Origin: Asterionellopsis glacialis
Taxonomy: Eukaryota; Bacillariophyta; Plagiogrammaphyceae; Rhaphoneidales; Asterionellopsidaceae
Direction of reading: 5' to 3'
DNA: 44,421 bases
Assembly: GCA_014885115.2 (NCBI GenBank)
Contig: WKLE02006548.1
Location: 1 to 44,421, forward strand
The translations under genes were made by a program, and so were the position numbers. This document shows, piece by piece, positions 10,526 to 21,000 of this stretch. The notes below the pieces were generated by a model that worked only from the letters and a program-made list of their open reading frames with translations, had not been told where the DNA came from and did not search any database. Within the stretch, counting starts at the first letter, position 1. Each line of letters starts with the position of its first letter.

Positions 10526-11683
10526 ATGATCACAGAAAGGGAAAAGAGTGTATCAACATTAAACAATGAAAAAAATGGAAATGATATTTTAGAAGAAACT
10601 CGTCAAGCAAATCACAAACGTTGGATGGTTCTTCGACAATTGCACCGCGAATGGAATCTGTACAAGGACAAAACTGATGACAAGAAAACCAATATTACAG
10701 AAACCAGCAGTAGCAATATCATGGAGGATACAAATAATGAAAGTCTCCAACGAACTGCTTTGAAAGTTGAACTTCAACACACCACACCAATCACAACAGA
10801 GTCATCATTGGACAATACAACTACTGCTTTTTCTTGTAATGTTCATAATCTTGATTTTGGTACAGAACTTGTCGAATCCTATAACGAATTGTACGAAACA
10901 AATAAAATCTTACAAGAACAAATTCATCACGAAACCTGCAAATTACAGGAAATGAAACAAATCATTTCACAACAATATCAAATTCAGCAACAACTAGAAT
11001 CTAAAATGGATCAACAAAAAGTACAAAAGGAACAAAAAATTGGTGTCATGACTACTACTAAAAACAGTTTTACAACATTGCCACCTCAGAGCAATGACAT
11101 TGATAGTCAAGAACAACAAGATGATAGACCAGACCAGAATAGTACTGCTTCCTTACTACCTTCGAATCAACAAGAAAGTCTTCAAGATGAAAATCAATGG
11201 TTACGATCAGAATTGGCATATATTTCACAATGTTACGAAGCTATCACCACCACCACTACCAATCAATCAAACATAAATACTGGAAAGCAGAACGCACACT
11301 TCTCACCATTATGTACAACGACAAAAAAGAGAAAAAAAATTGAAATCAACAACAACAAGAGCAACAACAATGTTGCAGATTCTTCTTGTACAACAAATCC
11401 ACAAAATAGGAACAACAATTGGTCCCTAGATGAATTGGTCTTGAAATTAATGAATCAATATTTGGAATCGTCTTCTTCCAATACGGGTGATCCATATTTG
11501 TTGCCAAGGGAACAGCATTTACCTATTGATCCAAAGCATATTGAATTATTGAAGAAATGTCACGTGATCCAAGAAAAGGATGGTAGTCACGACAGCGGTA
11601 ATATTGCTTCGTCGTCATCATCATCCTCTTCTTTACCAGCATTATCGCCATCATGGATTCGGCTTGTGGATTACTTAGAATAA
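10526..11683 (+). CDS. Coiled-coil, Asn/Gln/Ser-rich protein of unknown function
   Basis: Single-exon frame of 385 residues from ATG 10526 to TAA. The N-terminal quarter has a charged helix (HKRWMVLRQLHREWNLYKDK). Residues about 115-170 form a predicted coiled coil (repeated leucine/glutamine heptads, ILQEQIHHETCKLQEMKQ). A basic KKRKK patch at about residue 270 could be a nuclear signal. The C-terminal third has an ordered-looking DELVLKLMNQYLE segment, then a poly-Ser run and a final SWIRLVDYLE. There are long Thr/Asn-rich linkers. No family was recognised; a nuclear structural or DNA-associated role would be speculation. Confidence 0.75.
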   Translation: MITEREKSVSTLNNEKNGNDILEETRQANHKRWMVLRQLHREWNLYKDKTDDKKTNITETSSSNIMEDTNNESLQRTALKVELQHTTPITTESSLDNTTTAFSCNVHNLDFGTELVESYNELYETNKILQEQIHHETCKLQEMKQIISQQYQIQQQLESKMDQQKVQKEQKIGVMTTTKNSFTTLPPQSNDIDSQEQQDDRPDQNSTASLLPSNQQESLQDENQWLRSELAYISQCYEAITTTTTNQSNINTGKQNAHFSPLCTTTKKRKKIEINNNKSNNNVADSSCTTNPQNRNNNWSLDELVLKLMNQYLESSSSNTGDPYLLPREQHLPIDPKHIELLKKCHVIQEKDGSHDSGNIASSSSSSSSLPALSPSWIRLVDYLE

Positions 11684-11850
11684 TAGTATGAATATTGTAG
11701 ATACAAGACATTATCCTACATGTATGATACTACCTCATTATCGTTTATATTCAGAGGAAACCCCACGCATTTGATTTCAACTACGTTTGATAGTAAGTGT
11801 ATTTCGAGTATCTTCACTGATTCGTATCTAAAAAATTATAATCGGAACTT

Positions 11851-12147
11851 TTACTTAACAAGCATTGGAAGATTTTCATCAACAAGACTTATTATCAATT
11901 GCCCTCGCGGATGTCCAATCGTGATGTTCCAATCCCGTGGTTCAAAAAGATCGTCATTCCACATATATTCGATATCAACGCCAAGATTCAGACCCACCTG
12001 CTGGCGCACTTCCGATCCAATGGCCAAGTGTATGCCGATGTACTTACGAGTATCCTCGAGCGAGCGAGCACATTCACGATTGTCATTCCATTTCAGTCGG
12101 CACATATTCATTGGATGTTCCACAACGAAGAAGATCAGCATCCATTT
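11851..12147 (-). CDS. Possible small protein, antisense-ambiguous
   Basis: A minus-strand frame of about 98 residues from the ATG near 12147 to TAA at 11851. It reads as an ordered protein (VRQQVGLNLGVDIEYMW, FEPRDWNITIGHPRG). The opposite strand is also open here in register (11899-12210, about 103 residues), so the sense strand is not settled. If real it is divergent from the GH99-like gene that starts at 12214, or it is the last exon of a gene I cannot see. No family recognised. Confidence 0.35.
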   Translation of the reverse strand, partial: KWMLIFFVVEHPMNMCRLKWNDNRECARSLEDTRKYIGIHLAIGSEVRQQVGLNLGVDIEYMWNDDLFEPRDWNITIGHPRGQLIISLVDENLPMLVK

Positions 12148-12213
12148 CATTGTTTTTTTCAAGTGGAACAAACCAAACCCAGCAAAATAATTGTGTGCGG
12201 TACATTCTAGAAG

Positions 12214-14696
12214 ATGACAACGGTCAATACATCCAATAGCAATGATGATGCCAACCTATCCTGGCAAATAGGATCCCATTCTTTCGAAAGACGCCAGAGC
12301 AGTAACACTTCACAAAAGGTGCAAAAAAATAATACAGCAAAAATGGATCAATCCTCCCGTAGCGATCAAGTTCGAACGATTACCAAAAACATGAGTTGCG
12401 AGGAAGAACAAACGACTTCGTCCACAGATTCCAACCATGAAAATGAGTTGACCATGCGATACCGTGAACCATCCAATAGTGAAGATTGGGAGAATGCTCA
12501 AGTTGCATTTCCACAAAATCCACCATCTCCACCGAGAAGAAACCATCCTCCACCGCCATCAACAACAGCTACGGCCACCAATGACTCATTCGACAACAAC
12601 GCAGATTCATACATTCAACTTTCAGTTCAACCAACATCAAGTGTTTCAATCGTTGATGAAAGCATCAGACATAACAATACGAATAATGGCATTAAAACTA
12701 CAGTTCCTATCGTTATTCCGGACATCAACAATGACGATACTGTTGACGTTGAAGCTTGTACTGGAACTACATTGAGTATCGCTACGAATGCTTCAGGATG
12801 GGCTGTGTATCACCCATCGGAATTCCGTTCTTGGTTTGATAAGATTCATTCTACGAATAATGGTGAACACAGGGGTGATTCGACGCATCATAAGTCCAGC
12901 AAGACTAACAACAACAAATCCATTAAAAAAGTGCGAAAGTCACGTTCACACTACAGTGACCGAACTCGTAGTAGTGAAATTACGGCAGCATGTTCTGAAT
13001 ATGACGACGATAACGATGGCATGAGTAGTTATTATACGGACTATCTTGAGGATGACAAACGTTTGTTACGACACCAATCGAAACCCCCCAAACAACCAAG
13101 ACAACCCAAAAAAAGACAAGAAAAACAAGAACAAAAACAACAACTTTGTACCTATACGAATATTATCATTATCTGTTCCATCATTCTTTCTATTCTTCTG
13201 GGTTGCATGGGTGGATATATCGCATATACTTTCTTTCATGTGGGTGGGGGTGATAACAGTGATATGGGCGTCGATAATGTCCCAGAAACAGCAACAACTA
13301 CAACACCTTCAACAACACCCGATATTTCTCAGCACGAAGGAGAAATTAACACACCCATGACAGTACCTACCACATCACCACCAAATCCCAAGGATTCTGA
13401 TTTGGATCATTCAGAAGATGTGACTTCCGATATCAATAGCAATCTGTATAATGCGGAACAGGACCAATCAACAACTCAAGATGAAGAGGAGGACAATCAT
13501 AAAGAGAACGAGAAGAATGATGACACCGACACCCATATGAGCAATGTTGACTTTAGTAATACAGATTACACGGTTGGTGTTTGTAAGTTTCTTTTCCTCA
13601 TTTAATTTTCAAATACTTGCACAATAAATAACACTGATTTTTGATACTGTTTTCTTCTTTGTAACATTTACCAGATTATTATCCATGGTATACTCAAGAG
13701 AATGACTTTCATGGTCAGAATTATCTACGTGGCGAATTAGATCCACCCCAGTATCCAACATTGGGTGAATACAATCAAGATGACCCCAACACTATTGCTC
13801 AACATTTAAAGTGGAGTCAACAAGCCAATATTAATCTATGGGTCACCAGTTGGTGGGGTCCAGATGAAATAACAGATCAAACAACGCAAAAGATTCTGAA
13901 CCATAAAGACCTATCAAAAAGTAATATCAAAATTGCATTGTTCTATGAAACTAGAGGGCGTGTTTCATCGGATGGTGATATTTCCAATATTTACCCAGAT
14001 ATGGACTATATCGCTCAAACCTACTTTGGTAATCCCAATTACCTTGAAATCCAGGGTCGTCCTGTTATTTATGTGTACTTGGCACGGTGGTTGCATCTGT
14101 TAGACAAGTTGGAAGTAGCCTTGGTTGATATGAGAAGCGCTGCCAAGGCTAACGGATATGACGATATTTACATTGTAGGTGATTTAGCCCATGGTGCTCC
14201 ACCTGATTCTCACTTTGATCGTACCTATGAGGCATTCCAGTGGCTTGATGCAATCACAGAATTTGATATCTTTGGCAGTATGGGTCGAGCTGAATATGCT
14301 CGTAATGAGGGTGTAGAACTTTATCGTACCAGCCAAGAAAAATGGAGTGATGCAGCACACCACGAAAGTTGTGACTTTATCCCCTCCATTACACCAGGAT
14401 TCAATGACAAAGGTGTTCGTACTTCCGATGTTTCCTCCATGAGCCGTAAAATCAGATCTGATGCTGAATTTGGCTCACTCTTTGAAACAATGTTGACGAA
14501 TGCTTTAGGACAAGTGGATACAAATACTGGTAATTTGTTCATGGTGAATTCCTTCAACCAATGGCATGAAGATACACAAATTGAACCCGTCACCGGTAGT
14601 CTTACTAGTGTTCCCCAGAACCATACCAACGGAAAGGCATACGAAGCTTATGGCACAAGATACTTGGACATACTTCACGATGGTACTCAACGATAA
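12214..14696 (+). CDS. Membrane-anchored GH99-like (endo-alpha-mannosidase family) protein, two exons
   Basis: Exons 12214-13582 and 13675-14696 (92-bp GT...AG intron, phase 1) give 796 residues. Residues 1 to about 310 are a low-complexity cytoplasmic region. A single transmembrane segment (IIIICSIILSILLGCMGGYIAY, about 312-335) makes this a type II protein. An acidic Thr/Ser stem then leads to a catalytic-type domain from YYPWY (about 457) to the end. Hallmarks are WVTSWWGPDE, KIALFYE, GRPVIYVYL and SFNQWHEDTQIEP. GH99 enzymes such as the Golgi endo-alpha-mannosidase trim glucosylated mannose from N-glycans. In that family the last motif is normally NEWHE, with both Glu catalytic. Here the first is Gln752 (CAA, 14559-14561), so activity is doubtful. 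Upstream of the ATG the sequence is compact. Confidence 0.85.
13583..13674 (+). other. Intron of the GH99-like gene
   Basis: GTAAGT donor and a pyrimidine-containing stretch with CAG acceptor. Splicing restores a GVYYYPWY junction. Confidence 0.85.
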
Positions 14697-14874
14697 AAAA
14701 TCAGGGTGGAATATCAGGACTTCAGATTGCAAAAAGGTGTTTGACAATGGCAAGAGGCGCTACTGATGTCACAGAGGGTCAACCTGCCAGCCTATGCATT
14801 CATTACGTTTAGTTAGCTCAAAAAGCATACACATTCATATGCATACTCTAATTAAATTTTTATAGAATCTATTT

Positions 14875-15105
14875 TTGAAAAACTCTCTAGAGAAGTGCAT
14901 GGAGGCTCATCATGGGCGTACAGGTGTTCCACAATATTACAAATTTCAAAATAATTTGGTCATGTGGGTCAAGGGTCAACGTGCCGCCTATCGACATTTA
15001 AAGAGTGGCACGTCCGTGAAAACCTCCACGAAGGTCTTTGGTAGTATGGTAGTAGATCTACAATATGTGACAATGGTGTATATGATAAGCTTTGTAGGAT
15101 CGTGA
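14875..15105 (+). pseudogene. Remnant with a helicase-associated (HA) type repeat
   Basis: The reading has no ATG at its 5' end and an upstream stop. It contains CMEAHHGRTGVPQYYK, then LVMWVKGQRAAYRHLKSGTS (about 14896-15015). This matches the shape of the helicase-associated domain common in diatom proteomes: an HG-x-VP-x-Y block, then L-x-x-WV-x-x-QR-x-x-Y-x-x-L-x-x-G. Only one repeat is visible and the C-terminal part decays, so a gene fragment is more likely than a working gene. Confidence 0.45.
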
Positions 15106-15318
15106 AAAAAGTACGCAGACCGATGAGTTGTGATGATACACATTCGTTTTAAAACGCCCTCTTCATATTGATTGATTCAGAAACGTGATGAAGTACATTT
15201 GGCTTTGTGGGATTCTTAGAAGAGAATGACGAAATTATGATACATCTGTCTCCAGTCAATTTCATCCTGAGTAGACAATCGTAGATATCTTTTACAAATT
15301 TGATTCTTTATAAAAACA

Positions 15319-16188
15319 CTATTGCGCAGACGACTCCTCTTCTTTATTGCTCGACGAATATGAAGTTCGTATTTGAGGTGTTTTCCATTTGGGTTTTTGA
15401 AATTTGATTGTCTTTTGAGAATCATCATTCCCAATATCAGCACTACTACCACCGCCACTACTAGTTGTAGGGAGTTGTACAACTGGAACAATAATATTGG
15501 TGGGACCCGAAAACTTTTTACCTCCTAGTAGTTCAATGTTCCAAACAGCAAATGCTGCAACCGAGGCAAAAAATCCAATAAGACCCAATGCGGATGAAAT
15601 AAGTTGTCCCATTTCATCATTTTGAATCCAATTCGTTGTTCGCTTCATACTTCGTTGTACGAGAGTTACCAAATCTACCCAAAGTTGACGAATTTTAGCA
15701 TAAAGAGATTGTTTCAGCATTTGAAATGTGTCCACCAATACATGGATAAAAGAGGATAACGAACTTATTGAATTGATGGTACTCTTGTTTATATTTTGAA
15801 TATTGTCGTCGTTGTTCCCAGCTATTGTCTCTATCATTTTCGTATCTTTTGAATTATCATTCGAATCTATACAGTTTTCATGGTGGTCATTATTACAGAT
15901 ATCATCTTCCAGAGTCGTTGTTCCGTCTTGGTTCATTTCATCATCATTTTTTAGTCTTGTAAAACATAAAGTGGTGGATTTAGGCATACATTTTTTTCGA
16001 CATTGGAGTGGTATCGTCAGGATGGTTTGCTGCACCCCTTCGTAATGGAAAGCACAACCATTGCGAAACAGAGGATTCCACTGATAATAATAATATGGAT
16101 TGGCGACATGATTTGAAAATGACTTCACCACGGGAAGACTAATTGTAACAGCAGTAGCGACCAGCAATTTCGCATTGGAATACCACAT
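15319..16188 (-). CDS. Probable plastid-targeted membrane protein of unknown function
   Basis: 289 residues from ATG 16188 to TAG. The N-terminus (KLLVATAVTISLPVVKSF) is a signal peptide ending in a K-S-F step like the A/S-F cleavage motif of diatom plastid presequences. A Trp/Tyr/His-rich segment and an acidic Asn/Asp-rich spacer follow. Residues about 140-195 contain amphipathic helices (SSFIHVLVDTFQMLKQSL, KIRQLWVDLVTLVQRSMK). Next is a hydrophobic helix (ISSALGLIGFFASVAAFAVW, about 212-232) likely to span a membrane, then a Pro/Ser-rich basic tail. No family recognised. Confidence 0.7.
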   Translation of the reverse strand: MWYSNAKLLVATAVTISLPVVKSFSNHVANPYYYYQWNPLFRNGCAFHYEGVQQTILTIPLQCRKKCMPKSTTLCFTRLKNDDEMNQDGTTTLEDDICNNDHHENCIDSNDNSKDTKMIETIAGNNDDNIQNINKSTINSISSLSSFIHVLVDTFQMLKQSLYAKIRQLWVDLVTLVQRSMKRTTNWIQNDEMGQLISSALGLIGFFASVAAFAVWNIELLGGKKFSGPTNIIVPVVQLPTTSSGGGSSADIGNDDSQKTIKFQKPKWKTPQIRTSYSSSNKEEESSAQ

Positions 16189-16400
16189 GTTCTATAACAT
16201 ACTCATATACAATTGGAAGTGCAATATTCAATATGTTCATGTGCTTGAACCGTTTTTGTTTTCCAGTATTGTCGACCCAGCGGTGACTTCGATTATATGC
16301 TGAAAATGCGATTCCGTGTAACAAAAATTTGGTGAGCGAGATTTTACACGGAAACGCAAGAAATAAAAAGTAGATTTTTGCATTATGAGAGTTAGTGTTA

Positions 16401-16628
16401 ATGAATAAAGGATTTTTTGAAACAGAGGGAGGGACTTGTTGCGACGGTAACTTTGAAACATCGGAGCATCTCATCGAGGCTACTGTGATCGATGTCGACG
16501 CCATTTCTGAAGCGGAAACAGCTTCTGAGGAGACTTTGATTCTATTTCTTCGTTACGCTATTCCTGCATCGGTCATCATTGTCATGATCATCATTCTAAG
16601 TGTTGTTTTAGCTATAGTCTATGACTAA
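16401..16628 (+). CDS. Short single-pass membrane protein resembling an LRR-gene juxtamembrane segment
   Basis: 75 residues from ATG 16401 to TAA. An acidic Cys-containing N-terminus leads into EATVIDVDAISEAETASEETL and then a long hydrophobic helix (YAIPASVIIVMIIILSVVLA). The sequence ends four residues later. The acidic E-A-x-V-x-D/E-A-x-S-E block before the membrane helix parallels QAELVNDEGIIQAEAVSEQAL, which precedes the transmembrane helix of the LRR gene starting at 18017. It may be a truncated relative of that family's 5' end or an independent small membrane peptide. It is divergent from the gene at 15319-16188. Confidence 0.5.
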   Translation: MNKGFFETEGGTCCDGNFETSEHLIEATVIDVDAISEAETASEETLILFLRYAIPASVIIVMIIILSVVLAIVYD

Positions 16629-18016
16629 CGATGAACCTTATGACACTGTTTTGTGTCCTGTTTAAATGCTGACAATTACTATGATTGTGGAGATGATTTT
16701 TAGAGCGAACCAGCATGGTGTCTCGATGAGTAAGGTATAGATTGTTGCAGCGGCAATTACTCGTTTGGGTTACGAATCAGATGGACTGGCTCTGGGACAA
16801 GACTAATATCATGCCTATTTTTTCCACTATTGTCACCTCTTTACATTTTGTTACAAAGAATTGAGGATGTTCTACATGTACCGAATATTCAAAAGAGGAA
16901 GAATTAATTAATAGTATAGTGTGACGATTACTACCACTTGCAGGATTCAAGTTATTTCCAAAAACTGCTACTGCAACCGATCTGTAATACAGTAAGAGTA
17001 GAATTCACCCTTAATCTCAGACGTTAACACCTGATTCACTTGTTGAACTTCTACATTCTCATTCGCAGCGCCTGCTATTGAAAAGTACATGGCATGGAAA
17101 ATACTCAATTCACAGATGTACTTCAATAAAGTAGGACTAATCGATCATTTGCGAGCACAACTGGACTATCTAGCACTCCCCAGCTTCAATCCCAAAAATA
17201 TAAAATTTTCGGGCCACTTTTGTGAGATTTTGAAAGTCAAGAAGCGGCGGGCGATGGAGTGAGTTTGAGGGGTCGGTTCTTTTCATATATATGCGAGCTT
17301 GATCATTATTACTATTTATATACATAATAATGAAATACTACCAATATCAGAACAAGATTAAAGTAATCCGTTCACGAGTGGTGCTTGAAATTTTCCATCG
17401 GTTCAACTCAGGATTAGCAATAATATCAAAATAGTAGTATTTTTTTAAATAACAATATTACCAGGCACACTACAAGACGATCCATTGTTATACATTATTT
17501 AAGTCAACAGTCCACCTGCTGCATGGATCTTTCCATTTAATAGAGACAAATAAAAATAGGTGATTACTTATCAACACCGTAGGTCCTAGAACATATCCTA
17601 TCTACATATGATTAATATACTAGAGTACAGTCCGTTCAGACCTTACGTTCTCAACTTTATCTGTCCTTCGCGTTTTGGAAGAAAAAGATTTATTCTTATC
17701 AGACAGGGTGCTTCTTGCCCACCAAAATAACACTTACTTCGTCATACACACTCGGAAAAGATTTTGGTTGTTGACGCGCCCACAATAATTGTTATCCGAT
17801 TCTCTATGGGTGTGTATGTACAAGTAGGGCCTATGTGGTATTAAAAAATATATAGAAGATATGTACCTTGTATAGTGTAATCGATGAAATCTTCTGCGAT
17901 TGAACTTTGAACTCTTTCATTACAATAATAGAGAGACGAACAGAATAGTCTGCCAGGTATACTGTACCGACAATTCCTATATTCGCACCACAGATATCTA
18001 GCACTTGAGCATTGCA
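16629..18016. other. Intergenic region before the LRR gene
   Basis: About 1.4 kb without a supported gene, mostly AT-rich with stop codons in every frame. Nothing else was recognised. Confidence 0.5.
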
Positions 18017-21000
18017 ATGTCGAATCCTTCAAAGACATCATTTTCGCCATCTAATGCTGATGATAAAATCGAGACCAAAGTTCAGGTTGAGTTGAGTAAC
18101 AACATCAAGGATTTAGATAGCGCCGACGCAAAGCGTATGTCCTCCACAGTATCTTCATTCCGTGATATGGATAGTGGAGATGATAATGACGAGGACGATG
18201 AGGTATCATCCTTTATCGATTTGAAGCCAAAAGCTGTCGGTACGGACAGTGGAAATGACGATGACGACGAAGACGACGACGAGGTGTCCTCCTTTGATGA
18301 TGTGAAGCCAAACACTGTTGGTATGGACAGCGGAGATAAAAACATGGAAAATCGCAATTCTAAGCAAATGGCACCATCGTCCTTAAAGGATGTCAAAAAG
18401 GTTAAATCCCATGGTGGAACCAGAAAAACTCATGCAGCTGCATCTTCCATTGGAAGCAATTCTTCTGCGGCTAACAGATCACCAGCACCATCTCAGTCCC
18501 GGAAAGACCATGTTAAGATGGCCAAATCCAACGGTGGGGCGAGAAGAAGAACTCCTGCGGCTGCACTTTTCACTGGTAGTCGCAATAGCTCTGCTGAAAA
18601 GAGTTCTACTTCTGCAAAACTTCCAGTTGAAGAGTCAAACCCGGACGATTTTTCTGCAGATGACAATAGCAACAACCCCAATCGTGCAACAGCCAGTGCT
18701 CGTGTAAGAGTCAAGCAGGAAATTGGTAGATCTATTTATCAAAGACGTATTCGGAAAGAAAACGAAAAACAGCATATGGCTACTATTCGTCAGAGTCAAA
18801 ATAAAGATAATGATAACCCTTCTGATGGAACAAATGTCATAGAAGTTCACAGTCAGGAAGAATCGGATACTTTAAAATTAGATGATGACGAAGTAGTCAA
18901 ACCTGGTGCATTTGCTGTGGCAGGTATGAACTGTGACTCGGTCGATGAAAGCAATGCTGATCTACCAGTTTTCGATGACGACTTTGATAACAACTTCAGT
19001 GTGCGTAAAATTGCGTTAGATGGTGGGCAGACCCAAGACATTGTTGGTGTAGAGGAGGAGGGCCTCATCCAGGCTGAACTTGTTAACGATGAAGGTATCA
19101 TTCAAGCTGAGGCAGTCTCAGAACAAGCATTGAAAAGAAAGTACTACATTTTAGTTTGTGTGTCTGTTGGGATAATTGCATTTATCATCATAATGTCCAC
19201 AGTGTTTCTCAGAGACAACTCCTCCCATGCGACGTTATCTCCTACCATCTCTGCCTCATCCATCCCATCATCAATTCCTTCTACGGCACCATCTACCAGT
19301 CCAACATCTTCAACCCAATCTTTTCTTGAAATGTTGTCTCCTCAACTGATACCTAAATTTGAAATAGAAGATTCACCCCAATCAGAGGCTCTTGCATGGC
19401 TAGAAAACAACCATACAGATGTCACGTCTTTACCAGATTACAGAATTGCTCAACGTTTTGCGTTGGCGGTATTGTTTTACAGCAGTGCTTGGAGCAAATG
19501 GATCTATACAGATAAATGGCTCTCTTCGGAACATGAGTGCGATTGGTTTACGATGGCAGAAGGCGGTGGTTGCAGTAGTGGGAGAATCGTTGAGTTAGTT
19601 TTGACGTCCAACCGTATACGAGGCCCTGTACCTCCAGAAATACACCTTTTAAGTAATTTGCAGGTCCTAGATCTCTCAGGGAATATCGTCGTTGGGACAT
19701 TGCCTTCAGAGATAGGTTTGATGACGAATCTTAAAACGATCAATTTAAGAGAAAATAGTATCGGTGGGACACTTCCATCCGAGTTGGCCCTTTTGTCAAC
19801 ATCGCTTTTTGAACTTATGTTATCATCAAACAACTTACAAGGGTCGCTCCCCACAGGTATTGGCCGCCTGACGAGCCTTGTGCATTTAGAGATCAACGAC
19901 AATGTTTTAGTTGGTAGCATTCCGCGACAACTTGGAAACCTTTCCATGTTGACTTCGCTGGCACTAACAGACAATAATCTTTCCGGTTTCATTCCAATGA
20001 CGGTATTCCTTATGGAGGAGTTGAAGATTTTGGTGCTAGACAGAAACCAATTGTCTGGTATCCTACCTGCTACTAACTCGTTGAATATTTCGAATTCATT
20101 TTCAAAGCTTGAATATTTCGGATGTCGTTCCAATCACCTTTCAGGGACGTTCCCGAGGGATCTACCACTAAGTAAGCTGGTGTATGCCGATATAAGTTCC
20201 AATCTTATTTTTGGTACTCTTGCAACAGAAATTGGAAAGGCTGTTGATTTAAGTGAGTATGCAGATTGGATTCTCAAGTCAAACTAGTCGCGTTCCCCGT
20301 TCTAACCAATTGAGCCTTTTGTGTTTTTGTTTAATGAACAGAATGGGTGGACTTTTCTAATAATTTCTTTTATGGGAAACTGCCAAGTGAAGTTGCCAAC
20401 TTGGTCCGTCTTGGTAAGTTTCACACGTGTTACTGTTGATTGCTCACCCCGAGTCAAAGCTAACATTGGTTGTGAATTATTCGAAAATTGCAGAAACTTT
20501 AGACATGTCCGATAATGGACTTAGCGGTACTTTACCTGCGGAGATTCGAAGGCTCACGCATCTAAGTGAGTTGAACGTAGGAACAATTAGCTTGTTAGTT
20601 ATATTAGATGACTGGTATGAACCTTACAGTGTAAATTGCTTACTTGTGTTCTTTTTTATATTTCACTTCTCGGGTCCCTAGAAACTTTGAGCATTGGTAA
20701 AAACAACTTATCAGGTGCTTTACCAACTAAACTCGGAGCTTTGACGGAAATGCGTAAGTTGTGTGAAAGATTGGTTTAAAACATTTTTTATGATCGTAAA
20801 ACCTATATTTGACAGCTAAACTGTTCTTTTTCTTTTTTTAGAATCACTTGATTTATCATACAATAGATTCACTGGTCAATTACCAAGCAGCCTTGAGGCG
20901 ATGAGAGTTCTAGGTGAGGCTTGTCATATGGACTGAATGAATACTTTAAGATTTACAACGCTTCCATGTCTCTCACGTTTTTCTTATATTTCTGGTAGAT

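Noticed and set aside
17380..17420. A GGTTCAACTC string resembling a tRNA T-arm
   Set aside because: No matching acceptor, D or anticodon stems could be folded around it.
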